DNA of 64,000 bases from the NCBI GenBank assembly GCA_963691705.1, contig OY829538.1, forward strand, positions 45,969,151 to 46,033,150. Reading direction: 5' to 3'. The stretch is from Viola odorata (taxonomy: Eukaryota > Streptophyta > Magnoliopsida > Malpighiales > Violaceae). Under the pieces are notes generated by a model. The model was not told the origin of the DNA, did no database searches, and worked only from the letters and a program-made list of their open reading frames with translations. Position numbers and translations under genes: made by a program. Each line of letters starts with the position of its first letter. Within the stretch, counting starts at the first letter, position 1. This document shows positions 13,753 to 23,677 of this stretch, one piece after another.

Positions 13753-16700
13753 ATGACAGCCAGATCGGAGCCAGACCGGTCTACATTTTCCAATATTCCT
13801 TTCTCAACTCGCAGGCGGTTATTTCCTTTTGCTACTGCTGACCTCTCTATGACGACACAATCAACTATCTCGGGACCTCTGGACCTCTCGGTCGGGATCG
13901 CCGGAGGATCTATCTCCTCACAGACGGTCATTTCTTCATCACAGACGGTGGGATCTGATCTTTATACTCCTCTTTTGGAAGGATCTGTGCTTAACAATGA
14001 AAATCCCTTTGCTATGGAAATAGCGGCCCTTCGTTCCCGCTTGGAATATTTGACTGAAATGGCCACTAGAGTCACGCCTGGTGCTTCTGGATCTAGCGTT
14101 CCTCCTCGCGTCATGTTCACACCATCTATTGTTGCTGATCGACCTTTGCCCCCGTTGTTTCCAGAGAACCCCCAAGTGCCTTTATCCGCAGGAAATCCCC
14201 CGGTTGGTCACGTACAGCTCACTCAAGGAGGAGTAGAGGCTTATGTACCACAAATGCCGCAAAGACTTCTTCTGCAGGAAGACAGGCAGCTTGAGGCGTT
14301 GAGGAACCGTTGGGCCGGACGGAGGGAAGGAACAAACAGGAGTTTATCTCCCGTATACAGTGAAAGATCCAGTAGCAGAAGATATCGAAGTCGTTCTCCC
14401 AGGAGTCGCAGTCGGTCTCCCAAGCTACATCATATACCTGAACCAAGGGAAGGAGGGCGACAAGGAGACATATCTCCCCCACGTCATGCGCGTGAGATTC
14501 TTGATGATACCTCAGGTCACCCTTTCAGTCGTCGTATAAGACGTCACAGGGTCAGCAGGCGAGTGAAGCTTCCCGCTGATACTTATGATGGTACTAAAGA
14601 TCCTATTTCGCACATCAACAAAGTGAAGGATTTCGTCCAGTTTCAAACCCACAGTGATGCGGCTTTATGTCAGATATTTGTTATGACCTTATCGGGAGTT
14701 GCTCGTCTTTGGTTTGAAGGTCTTCCTGGCGGATCCATTAGTAACTTCGCACAGTTGGAATCCAAATTTCGGAGCAGATTTAGTACAGCAATTCCAATTC
14801 GGAAATCTGCCGCAGCGTTATTTGACATACAGCGGAAGCCCCAAGAGACATTGAAAGAATTCCTCAGCCGATTCGATCTGGAAATGTCATTAACGCCGGG
14901 CGTTACCGTTGATTTCGCCATAGAAGCTCTGAAAAGAAACTGCCATTATGGAAAACTGAAAGATGCATTGATGGTGGATCCTCCAATATCCTTGGACACA
15001 CTAAGACTTAAAGCCCATAATTATGCGAAAATGGAAGAAGAAGAAAATAGAAATAGAACATTTAATATGCCGCCTGGGGCACCTCATATCCCTGCCGCTC
15101 CCGCAAATCCTCTGGTTGATGATCATTACACTGATGATTACGCTCGACGGAAAGATTACATCCCAAAGACCTACGATAAGCAAAAAGGAAATTCCTCGAA
15201 AGGAAAACAAGGTAGTTCCCCTCATCAGCGTCAAGGGAACGCTAACAAAAATCGGGCGTATGATCCGGATTTTCCCTCCTTGAATGTACCAAGAGCGGAG
15301 ATCTTGGCGATAGCGGAACAGCGAGATCTTCCTATCCGTTATCCTGCACCCACGAAACCTGGAGTGCTTTTAGGCAGAAGAGAAAACGCTTACTGTAAAT
15401 TCCATAAAGCCAGAGGACATTCCACAGAGGCTTGCAGAGAATTAAAGTGGGCGATAGAACGCTTGGTGGAGGAAGGATATCTGGGAGAATTTGCGACTCA
15501 AGTAAGGGAAGATGCCCGAAACAATCCGATAAGAAGAGCGGCAGACGAACGACCAAGGCCCCCTCCAGTCCCACAGCCGGATAACGCTCCCAAAGGAAAG
15601 GGTGTGGAAACCTTCGCGATAGATGGTGACGACATCCCCATAATCAATATCATAGCGGGAGGGATCCCCTACGCAGATGAATCAGAACAGTCGATGGTGG
15701 CGAAAGGGGAAAAGCGTAAGCGAGACGGCATGACAAAGAAAGGTGGAGCGATAGACATACTTGATCGCATGATCTTATCCTTTTCAGAAGAGGATGAAAA
15801 AGGCGTTATCTACCCCCATAATGACGCCTTGGTAGTCACACCTGTCATCGCCAGTCATGGTATAAGAAGGACTCTTGTGGACAACGGGAGTGCCGTGAAC
15901 CTTTTTTCGCTGGAAGCTTACAACCTCATGAAACGCCCCCACGATGAGTTAACGCCTAGTAAGAGACCCATAGTCGGAGTGGATGGGACCCCTATCCCTG
16001 TTACGGGAGTAATCACCTTACCCGTATACTTCCGAGAAGACACTTACAAACGGTCAGAGAATTTGTTGTTCCTTGTTGTGGATCTGAATCTGCCCTATAA
16101 CGTCATACTCGGACGGCCTTTCCTCAATCGCTTTGGAGCGGCGATATCACAAAAACATCTAAAGATGAAATACCCCTCCTGGGACGGGGTGGTATCGATA
16201 AAAGGTGATCAGAAACTGGCGGCAGAATGCTATTCGCTCATGACCCAGATAAGCTGCGATAGATACGTGTGTATAGCGGCAGACCCCTACGAGCAGGGTG
16301 ATGAAAAGTGCGCTCAACCCCTTGACAAGATGGTACCCGTATCAGTGATAGGCAAAGAGGGAGCCAGCTTCCTGGTCAGCGATAAGCTCAGCCCAGCGGA
16401 AAATCTTCAACTGGCACGGCTGTTGAACAAATGCCAAGGAAATTTCGCATGGAAGCCCGCCGATATGCCAGGTATATCACGAGAAATAGCCGAGCACAGG
16501 CTTAACGTTGACCCTGACGTCAAGCCAGTTCAGCAAAAACGACGGGCGTTCTCCACCGAAAAAGCGTCGGCTGTGGAAAAGGAGGTTGTAAAGCTCCTTG
16601 ACGCGGGTTTCATTCGCGAAGTACAGTATCCCACTTGGTTAGCCAACCCGGTTCTTGTTCCTAAACCCAATGGAGACTGGCGTATGTGCATTGACTTCAC

Positions 16701-19419
16701 CGACTTGAACGACGCTTGTCCTAAGGATTGCTACCCGCTTCCTCGCATAGATCAGTTGGTTGATCAAACCGCTGGATACGCATATCTAAGCTCATTGGAC
16801 GCCAATTCCGGATATCATCAAATCCCCATGGCCCTAGAGGATGAGGAGAAGACCGCCTTCCTTACTCCTAAAGCCACGTATTGCTACACAGCGATGCCAT
16901 TTGGACTAAAGAACGCGGGGGCCACGTTTCAGCGAATAGCAAATAAGATTTTTGAGGAACAAATAGGGAGAAATGTGGAAGCATATGTTGACGACATACT
17001 GGTGAAGAGTGCGAATTTTCAGGATCACCTGCAGGATCTAAAGGAAGTTTTTGATGTGATGAAAAGGTATCGCATGAAGCTAAACCCCCGGAAGTGCATG
17101 TTTGCATTCCAGACGGGTAAGTTCTTGGGCTACGTAGTTAGCCAGAAAGGTATCCAGCCTAATCCTTCTAAGGTTAAAGCTATACATGATATGATATCGC
17201 CGAAAACCGTTAAGGAAGTGCAAAGGCTAACGGGGCGCGTTATCGCTCTGGGACGATTCGTCTCCAAGCAAGGAGAAAAGTGCCTCCCTTTTTTCAAAGT
17301 CATACGACGGAAAGCCACGTTTGGGTGGACCCCAGAATGTGAGCAAGCATTTGTGGACTTAAAGGACTATTTATCATCTGATTTATTATTGACAAGGCCC
17401 GAGTCCGGCGATACCCTATACTTATACTTGAGCGCGGCGGACGAAGTGGTCAGCGCCGTCCTTGTTCGTGACGATAACCACACTCATCGCCCAGTTTACT
17501 TCGTGAGTCATGTCTTAAAGGACGCGGAACTGCGATATGCTCGTATTGAGAAAATAGCGTTCGCCCTTATACAAGCCGCCCGCAAGATGGACCGATACTT
17601 CCAGTCTTATCCTATCGTTGTACTTACAGACCAACCCTTGAAGAGGATATTTCGAAAGCCTGAATCTTCAGGAAGAATGCTGATCTGGGCCCTAGAACTC
17701 GAACAATATGGTTTGAGGTACCAGTCCCGGCCATCCGTAAAGGCTCAGGTCCTTGCTGATTTTATAGCGGAGTGTACTTTCACAGAGGACCCTTTGAGTG
17801 GTGTACCAGAAGCGGAATGGAACGATATGGATCTCCCGTTCCCAGAAACATATACGGATCTTTGGATCGTTCATGTGGACGGAGCCAAAAACCAAGAACT
17901 GGCGGGGGCCGGAGTCTTCATAAACGGGTCGCACGATATGCATATACGGTATGCTATTCGAATCTTGCAGCCTTTGTCCAATAACGCAGCCGAATATGAG
18001 GCGTTGCTAGCTGGACTCAGAATAGGAAGAGAGTTTTCTTCAAAGGGAAGGCGCGATACCGGCCAAACAGGAGATCTGCGTCTAAAAATTTATGGAGACT
18101 CCAAACTGATAATTGACCAGGTCTCAGGACACTCTCAGGCTCGAGAACCTATTATGGTGCAATACCTCTCTAAGGTAACGCGAGAACTAGTGGAAATAAA
18201 AAAAGAGGGCATGCAAGTCAGCTTCGAGCACGTTCCCCGAGAGGAAAACGCTGAAGCCGATTACCTTGCCAAGCTGGCCGCGAATCCTGAAGCATCCATA
18301 CCTAAAGATGTGTATTATCGTGAGCTATTGGTGCCGTCCTTCATGGAGGAACAAGCCTCTTTGTGTGTGAATGAGCTCGAGAATGATTGGCGGATTCCAG
18401 TAATAAAATACCTGATGCACGAAGAGCTGCCTGACGGTAACGCTGAAAAGATGAAAGTATTAAGACAGGCTGCTCGTTGCACGTACTATAACGGGGATCT
18501 AATTCGAAGATGTTTTTCTCACCCCGGCGCTAAATGTATAACCGAACAAGAGGGCCTTCACACCTTACGCGAAATCCACGAAGGGATATGCGCAATGCAC
18601 GCGTCAGGCGGCACCATGGCGGCACAAGTTTTCAGATCAGGATTCTACTGGCCCACCATACGAAGGGATTGCTACAATTATGTACAAGCTTGCCCCAAAT
18701 GTCAGGAGTTTGCTAAAATTCCTCGACGTCCGGCCACGGAAATATCGGAAATCATTGCCCCTTGCCCTTTTGCCAAATGGGGGATTGACATCCTGGGTCC
18801 ATTTCCAAAGGCAAGGTCCCAACTGAAATTTGTGATAGTGGCTGTGGACTATTTTACAAAGTGGGCGGAAGCTGAAGCGGTTGCCACAATCACGGCAGAA
18901 AAAACATGGCGTTTTTTCAAACATCAAGTTATCATGAGATTCGGGGTGCCTCGTATCCTTGTCAGCGATAACGGGACCCAGTTCACCAGCCAATTCTTCA
19001 AAGACCAATGTTCAGAATTCGGGATTGAGCAGAGATTCTCTTCCGTGGCTCACCCACAAACCAACGGACAGGCAGAGGTAACTAATAGGAGCATCCTCAG
19101 CGGTATTAAGAAAAACATAGAGGGGTCTAAGAAGAAGTGGGCTGATGAATTGCCATACGTGATGTGGGCATACCGCATGACCGAAAAAGTTAGCACTGGA
19201 GAAACGCCTTTCGCGTTGGCTTTTGGAACTGAAGCCGTTACGCCAGTGGAAATTGGGGCCATGAGCCTACGGGTGGCTCACTTTCGTGAGGAACGAAATG
19301 AGGAACGGTTACGTGCTAACCTGGACGCGTTACCAGAGGTTCGAGAAGAAGTCCTACTGAAAACGCAACACTACAAAAGAAAAATGGCCCGTTATCATAA
19401 CAGGCAGGTCCAAGAGTGA
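13753..19419 (+). CDS. Tat1 Gag-Pol polyprotein up to an in-frame TGA
   Basis: This is the retrotransposon polyprotein: capsid, protease, reverse transcriptase, RNases H and integrase. I chose the ATG at 13753; the frame is open from 13702 without an earlier ATG. Residues (from 13753): an Arg-Ser-rich stretch near 200-230; a retrotransposon Gag domain about 276-403; a CCHC-like knuckle near 547 with His at the second Cys position; a protease DNGS motif near 710; RT with YVDD near 1078; a first RNase H (about 1216-1343) whose catalytic Asp region reads LSAADE and looks dead; an archaeal-like RNase H with D1376, E1414, D1449, D1503; an integrase HHCC finger about 1603-1653 and a D1679, D1739, E1775 triad (DD35E). 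TGA at 19417-19419 stops it before the integrase tail, which continues in frame. Confidence 0.93.
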   Translation: MTARSEPDRSTFSNIPFSTRRRLFPFATADLSMTTQSTISGPLDLSVGIAGGSISSQTVISSSQTVGSDLYTPLLEGSVLNNENPFAMEIAALRSRLEYLTEMATRVTPGASGSSVPPRVMFTPSIVADRPLPPLFPENPQVPLSAGNPPVGHVQLTQGGVEAYVPQMPQRLLLQEDRQLEALRNRWAGRREGTNRSLSPVYSERSSSRRYRSRSPRSRSRSPKLHHIPEPREGGRQGDISPPRHAREILDDTSGHPFSRRIRRHRVSRRVKLPADTYDGTKDPISHINKVKDFVQFQTHSDAALCQIFVMTLSGVARLWFEGLPGGSISNFAQLESKFRSRFSTAIPIRKSAAALFDIQRKPQETLKEFLSRFDLEMSLTPGVTVDFAIEALKRNCHYGKLKDALMVDPPISLDTLRLKAHNYAKMEEEENRNRTFNMPPGAPHIPAAPANPLVDDHYTDDYARRKDYIPKTYDKQKGNSSKGKQGSSPHQRQGNANKNRAYDPDFPSLNVPRAEILAIAEQRDLPIRYPAPTKPGVLLGRRENAYCKFHKARGHSTEACRELKWAIERLVEEGYLGEFATQVREDARNNPIRRAADERPRPPPVPQPDNAPKGKGVETFAIDGDDIPIINIIAGGIPYADESEQSMVAKGEKRKRDGMTKKGGAIDILDRMILSFSEEDEKGVIYPHNDALVVTPVIASHGIRRTLVDNGSAVNLFSLEAYNLMKRPHDELTPSKRPIVGVDGTPIPVTGVITLPVYFREDTYKRSENLLFLVVDLNLPYNVILGRPFLNRFGAAISQKHLKMKYPSWDGVVSIKGDQKLAAECYSLMTQISCDRYVCIAADPYEQGDEKCAQPLDKMVPVSVIGKEGASFLVSDKLSPAENLQLARLLNKCQGNFAWKPADMPGISREIAEHRLNVDPDVKPVQQKRRAFSTEKASAVEKEVVKLLDAGFIREVQYPTWLANPVLVPKPNGDWRMCIDFTDLNDACPKDCYPLPRIDQLVDQTAGYAYLSSLDANSGYHQIPMALEDEEKTAFLTPKATYCYTAMPFGLKNAGATFQRIANKIFEEQIGRNVEAYVDDILVKSANFQDHLQDLKEVFDVMKRYRMKLNPRKCMFAFQTGKFLGYVVSQKGIQPNPSKVKAIHDMISPKTVKEVQRLTGRVIALGRFVSKQGEKCLPFFKVIRRKATFGWTPECEQAFVDLKDYLSSDLLLTRPESGDTLYLYLSAADEVVSAVLVRDDNHTHRPVYFVSHVLKDAELRYARIEKIAFALIQAARKMDRYFQSYPIVVLTDQPLKRIFRKPESSGRMLIWALELEQYGLRYQSRPSVKAQVLADFIAECTFTEDPLSGVPEAEWNDMDLPFPETYTDLWIVHVDGAKNQELAGAGVFINGSHDMHIRYAIRILQPLSNNAAEYEALLAGLRIGREFSSKGRRDTGQTGDLRLKIYGDSKLIIDQVSGHSQAREPIMVQYLSKVTRELVEIKKEGMQVSFEHVPREENAEADYLAKLAANPEASIPKDVYYRELLVPSFMEEQASLCVNELENDWRIPVIKYLMHEELPDGNAEKMKVLRQAARCTYYNGDLIRRCFSHPGAKCITEQEGLHTLREIHEGICAMHASGGTMAAQVFRSGFYWPTIRRDCYNYVQACPKCQEFAKIPRRPATEISEIIAPCPFAKWGIDILGPFPKARSQLKFVIVAVDYFTKWAEAEAVATITAEKTWRFFKHQVIMRFGVPRILVSDNGTQFTSQFFKDQCSEFGIEQRFSSVAHPQTNGQAEVTNRSILSGIKKNIEGSKKKWADELPYVMWAYRMTEKVSTGETPFALAFGTEAVTPVEIGAMSLRVAHFREERNEERLRANLDALPEVREEVLLKTQHYKRKMARYHNRQVQE

Positions 19420-19623
19420 TTGTTGAAAAACGGTGACCTGGTGCTCCGAGACAGGCGAGCAACCGGACAACGTATGGGAAAGCTTAGTCCTAACTGGGAA
19501 GGACCGTATTGCGTAACCCACGTTGTCGGAAGAGGGGCCTATCGCCTGGAGACACTTGACGGTACGCCCTTATCCAACTCTTGGAATATCGCTCGTTTGA
19601 AGTTATATTATCCTAGAGTTTAA
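19420..19623 (+). CDS. Integrase C-terminal domain, in frame after the TGA
   Basis: 67 codons continue the Gag-Pol frame directly after the TGA. They encode the usual GDLVLR...GKLSPNWEGPY... end of Ty3/gypsy integrase and stop with TAA at 19621-19623. It has no start of its own (the first codon is TTG). The stop could be a CGA-to-TGA mutation, typical of methylated cytosine, or could be bypassed by readthrough; the first is more likely. Without this tail the integrase would lack its DNA-binding SH3-like domain. Confidence 0.85.
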   Translation: MLKNGDLVLRDRRATGQRMGKLSPNWEGPYCVTHVVGRGAYRLETLDGTPLSNSWNIARLKLYYPRV

Positions 19624-20726
19624 TTTTATCTGCACTATTTGGATTATAACGACCCTAACCGTGGCTAACGCTCAATAGGAGAGTTTTCGTGGGTTTGTGG
19701 TTGCTTTTGTGCAGATAAAAAGGGGGGTACCCTGGGAGTGAAAAGTCCTATCCTTGTGATGGTCGGTCTTGATCAGATGGCCCACTAAGTGAGGGCACGA
19801 CCCCAGTGTATCCTTGATTAGCGTCGGATTGAAAGATCCTTGACGCCCCCGGGGGTGAAAAGTCCTATCCTTGTGATGACCGATCTTGATCAGATGGCTC
19901 ACTAAGTGAGGGCACTGCCCGGTATCTTTGGGAGTGAAAAGTTCTTTAATGAGAACCGATCTCGTGGAGACGGTACATCAAAACAAGACACGCCCCAAAG
20001 AGTTAGAAACTCTGTTTAGAAACAAGAATCCTATCTTAACGGTTGGGCTGGTGCAGCTAAACCATTAAGTAAGGACACGGTTCTAAACGAGAGGACAACG
20101 CCTATAAAAGTGAAAATTCCCTAGCCTTGTGATAGCCGTCCAGATCCGACAGCTCACGAGATGAGGCACTTAGAAAGGCCGAACGAGAGATAAGGGAAAC
20201 GTGAAGGATCGCGTAATTCCAGCTAGTAACCGGATGAGTAATCCCTGGCGAAGTATAGAGCCGAGGGACAACGCGATTCGAAACGGGTTCCGTGATAAAG
20301 CCCAATGATGGCAGCAAACAGGCTCCTACGGGTAATCACTGTCTCTCAAATCTCGTTTTGTTATTGACGATCTACAATTAGAAATGTGCAGAATACTTCT
20401 GAGCAGCGGAAGGAGCGGTGGTCATGATACCGATAGGCTTATCGAAAGGCCAAACCGACATAGATCTTGGTCATCTCGGTATAAATACCAAGGATCTGCT
20501 CAAGAAAGTAAACGCACCGTGAGGATAAGGCAACCTCAGTGACGAGAGAAGTCTCGCGATGAGAAAAATAAAAGAGGAACACCGATAAAGGGATTGTCTA
20601 GAAATATTAAAGGCATCTCAAGGATTTACAAAGATTCACTGTTCAAAATATTTATGCTGCAAAGGCAAAAGACAAAAGCCAAGCAATATTTGATCGCTGG
20701 AGGGAACGGCAAAATATCGCGATACA
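19624..20726. repeat. Tat1 spacer with degenerate tandem repeats
   Basis: This non-coding stretch lies between gag-pol and the tail-to-tail antisense gene. A module beginning GTGAAAAGTCC recurs at 19738 and 19855 (117-bp offset, high identity including CTTGATCAGATGG and CACTAAGTGAGGGCAC). Weaker copies begin at 19934 and 20110. Such arrays in the untranslated part of Tat elements are known seeds of satellites. I see no ORF of note from 20330 to 20726. Confidence 0.7.
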
Positions 20727-23058
20727 TCAGCTCTCGGGGTCTTTTCGTTTCCAGCCCGCTGCCTTGGCTTGGCGATAGCCTGCCTCGTTGATATGGGCAG
20801 AACTTTGTAGAAAGGCTTTCGCGACATCTTCGCCCTTGTACGCATCCACCCCATGAATTTCTTTGAAACACTTAACTAGAACACGGGCGGTCTGTTCAGC
20901 ATGCCACCAGCCCATATCAACTGACTCATCCGCCAAAGCTGCCTTCTCCTTTTCTAAAGAGGACTTCTCACTCTCCAAAGCAGTCACTTTGGCCTGTTCC
21001 TCTGACAAAGCCGTTTCCAGAGCGGAATGCTGTTTCTGTAACTCGTGGTGAGCCAGCAGTATCTTGGAACAATCTGCCAACACCTTTTTCTTTTCATCTT
21101 GCTCCTTGGACAGCTCCGCCGAAACAGAACGGAGGGAAACAGTCCGATGCTTCACCTCCTCCGCCCAGTAGTGAAATTTCATCATATTGGAGAAAAGGCT
21201 AGCACGGAAAGAGTTCACTTGGTCATCTTCCGCCAGGGAAAGGAAAGCTTCCCGTTCTGCAGATGAGGCCAGAATTTGAGAAGCCAGCAGCGCAGAAACC
21301 TCATCTGAACCATCACCCCCGATGGCTGCCAAACCACGGGTACGGAAGTCGAACAACTCAACCTGATGGGTCACTTCGCCGAGCCCGTTTAATGGACAAA
21401 GATCCGCCGCAAAATTGAAAGAGGTTCCGGCTTCATTATAGCGTTGCCGCCAAGGAACGCTAGAGGGAACGAAAGCCAGAGGACCAGGGGCGCGAACCTG
21501 TGAGGAAGAACTGCCCGGGGGCAGGAAGGTACCATGAGGCTGATAGCCCGAAAGGTCCTGCAAGACGTCTTGATAGCCTAAAGAAGAGGAATAATGATGC
21601 ACAGGCCCACCAAAGGAACTGGGCGAAGCACCAAAGGGGTCCGCACCTCCTAGGTCCCCCAAAACTTCCGCGGAATGTCCACCTGAAGGAACCACTGCGG
21701 AATTAGGAACGTTAACGGAACCACCTTCCCCCGCGATGTTAGAGGAGGGTATGTTCTCATCCTCGCCTTCTATCCGGGCCCTCTTCGCGGAACCCCTCAG
21801 CACATAAGAGAGATTCATATCGCCTAAAGGAGCGGAAGCAGTAACTACAACGGCCTCCTGCAAGGAGTACAAATTGAGAAAAAAGGAAAATAGATCAAAT
21901 AACGAAAGATATTGAGGCACAACACGCTTACGGTAGCGGTGTTGAGGGAAGGTAGTGCCTCAGAAGAACCCGCAGCGTCGGGAGAAGGAGTAAGAGTGGC
22001 GATACTCCGTGTTCTTTTCTTCTTTTTTCCTCTGGCAATGGCCTTAGGAGCCTGAGAAGACGAGGGAGCAGCAACGGTCACGATGGGAACACCTTCAGGG
22101 ATGTCGGTATCCCCTTCGCCAACTGAGGAGGAGGATACTTGAGCGAGATTCACGGAAGTAGCCGGAAGCTCAGAAGGATTATCAGTGGCCTCTGAATCGA
22201 GCTTTTCCCTTTCTTCTCTATTATGAGCTCTCCTTAAGCGTCTTCTTACGCTTTCCGGTTTATAATCAGGATCCGTCGCTGCAAAATCACAAAATAACGT
22301 CAGCGTTAGTATCAGTGATGAAAGGGAAAGGTAGCGCGATACTCACGTCTAAAGCACTCCTGAATGGCCATTCTGCAGGCCGTGAGTCGAATATGAACGC
22401 TGATCTCCAGTTGGAGTAAGGTGTTTAACCATCCCTGTTCACGAGCGGGAAGTGTCCCTGGTCGACTCCAAACGCCATCTTGGACGTCCTGATTAAACCC
22501 AGAACGCCACTCGGGACCAGGAGCGTCAGGAAAATTTATCAGAAAGAACTCCTTTTTCCAAGCCTCAACAGAAGACTCAATATGGAGCAACTTCCAAGTA
22601 AAAGACTTGAGAGAATCATCGTCAAAGCGAGGCGATATGGTTATCACACCCCGGCACTTCATCAATCTAAAAAGGGATCTAAGCAGCAAAAGAGAAGGGG
22701 AAGTGATCCCCTTATATCTACAGAGTTCCAAAAAAGCATAAACACAGCAATATGCATTTGGGGCTAACTGGGCATGATTGAAATTGCCAGCAATAAGCAA
22801 ACCCTTGACGAAAGAATCGATAGGGAGCCGGAAACCGTAGCGAAACATCTGGGCATATAACACCCTTTGATTGCCGGTCAGAACGTTGTTTAAACAAACT
22901 GACCTAGGGGCAACAACAGCTTGGCAACCGTCAGGAATAACGGCACCGTGAGTAGCCAAATGCTCCTGGAGAATGGCCTCCGTGGTAATAACACTGACCG
23001 TGGTATCCATTTTCTTCTCATCGATGGATTTTGACTCAGAACGGCGAGTCTTTGCCAT
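20727..23058 (-). CDS. Antisense gene A: spliced Transposase_28-like protein with coiled coil
   Basis: Read on the minus strand in three exons: 23058-22347, 22278-21932 and 21857-20727. The introns, 22279-22346 (68 bp) and 21858-21931 (74 bp), are GT-AG with GTGAGT and GTAAGC donors and TTGCAG acceptors. Phases fit exactly, giving 2190 nt and 729 aa. The N-terminal ~230 aa carry the pattern of the plant Transposase_28 ('putative gypsy type transposon') family: GFRLP at 75-79, then LAPNAY, ELC, PSLLLLRSLF. A basic, Ser/Pro-rich linker follows, then a segment with FHYW, a coiled coil about 595-665 and a C-terminal GWW helix region. A TATA box lies at 23223-23228, ~165 nt before the ATG. The role is unknown; a regulator of the element is only a guess. 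It is a paralogue of gene B. Confidence 0.8.
21858..21931 (-). other. Intron 2 of antisense gene A
   Basis: 74 bp, donor GTAAGC (rc of 21926-21931), acceptor CTCCTTGCAG, phase 0. Reading through it gives an early stop, so splicing is needed to join exons 2 and 3. Confidence 0.8.
22279..22346 (-). other. Intron 1 of antisense gene A
   Basis: 68 bp, donor GTGAGT (rc of 22341-22346), acceptor TTTTGCAG, phase 1. The phase matches the first intron of gene B and of the Tat2 homologue. Confidence 0.8.
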
Positions 23059-23222
23059 GGCAGGACTAAGAAAATAGAAATGAAGAAGACGAGGGAAAGG
23101 AAGGGAAGTACCTTTGAAAGGAAAGAACTTTGAAAGCCTTGAATGGAGGTGAGAAGGGCAAGACGGCCGAGAGATAATATGAAAAAGTGGAGTGAAAAAG
23201 AAAAGGGAAGAAATAAAGAGGG

Positions 23223-23228
23223 TTTATA
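23223..23228 (-). promoter_or_regulatory. TATA box of antisense gene A
   Basis: On the minus strand GGTTATAAACCC lies about 165 nt before the ATG at 23058, followed by a pyrimidine-rich leader. The stretch 23285-23677, between this box and the end of gene B, shows nothing else. Confidence 0.55.
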
Positions 23229-23677
23229 ACCCTAGTAATTAAAAGGAAACGACGGATGCTGCAGTCGTTGTGTCGAAGCGGCATGAGGGATAAGACTCAA
23301 GCAATGAGTAAGACTCTAGAAGAAGCGCGACAAGCGCTTCGATTTTGTTAAAATTTCTAAACACGCTAAGGTGGAGAGGCAGAAGAAACGAACACGTGTG
23401 TCTGCACCATCATGACTTTTCTCGCGCACAGACGGAAGGGTCGCGAGCATTAAATGCTCTGGAAAGTAGATGTGACTTTTTGATAAAAAGCAAAAGCGAT
23501 ATCACAAGAAAGGAAATGATACAAATCGGCGTTGAATAAAAGAACAGTTCTCAAGACAGTACAAGAGAGCGAAATAAAATAAGATATCGCCCGAAGAGCA
23601 AGGTACTGATATCGCCGCGAGATAGGACGTTATTACAAGACATGGAAAACAAATAGCAATGTTCTTCAATGGATCAA

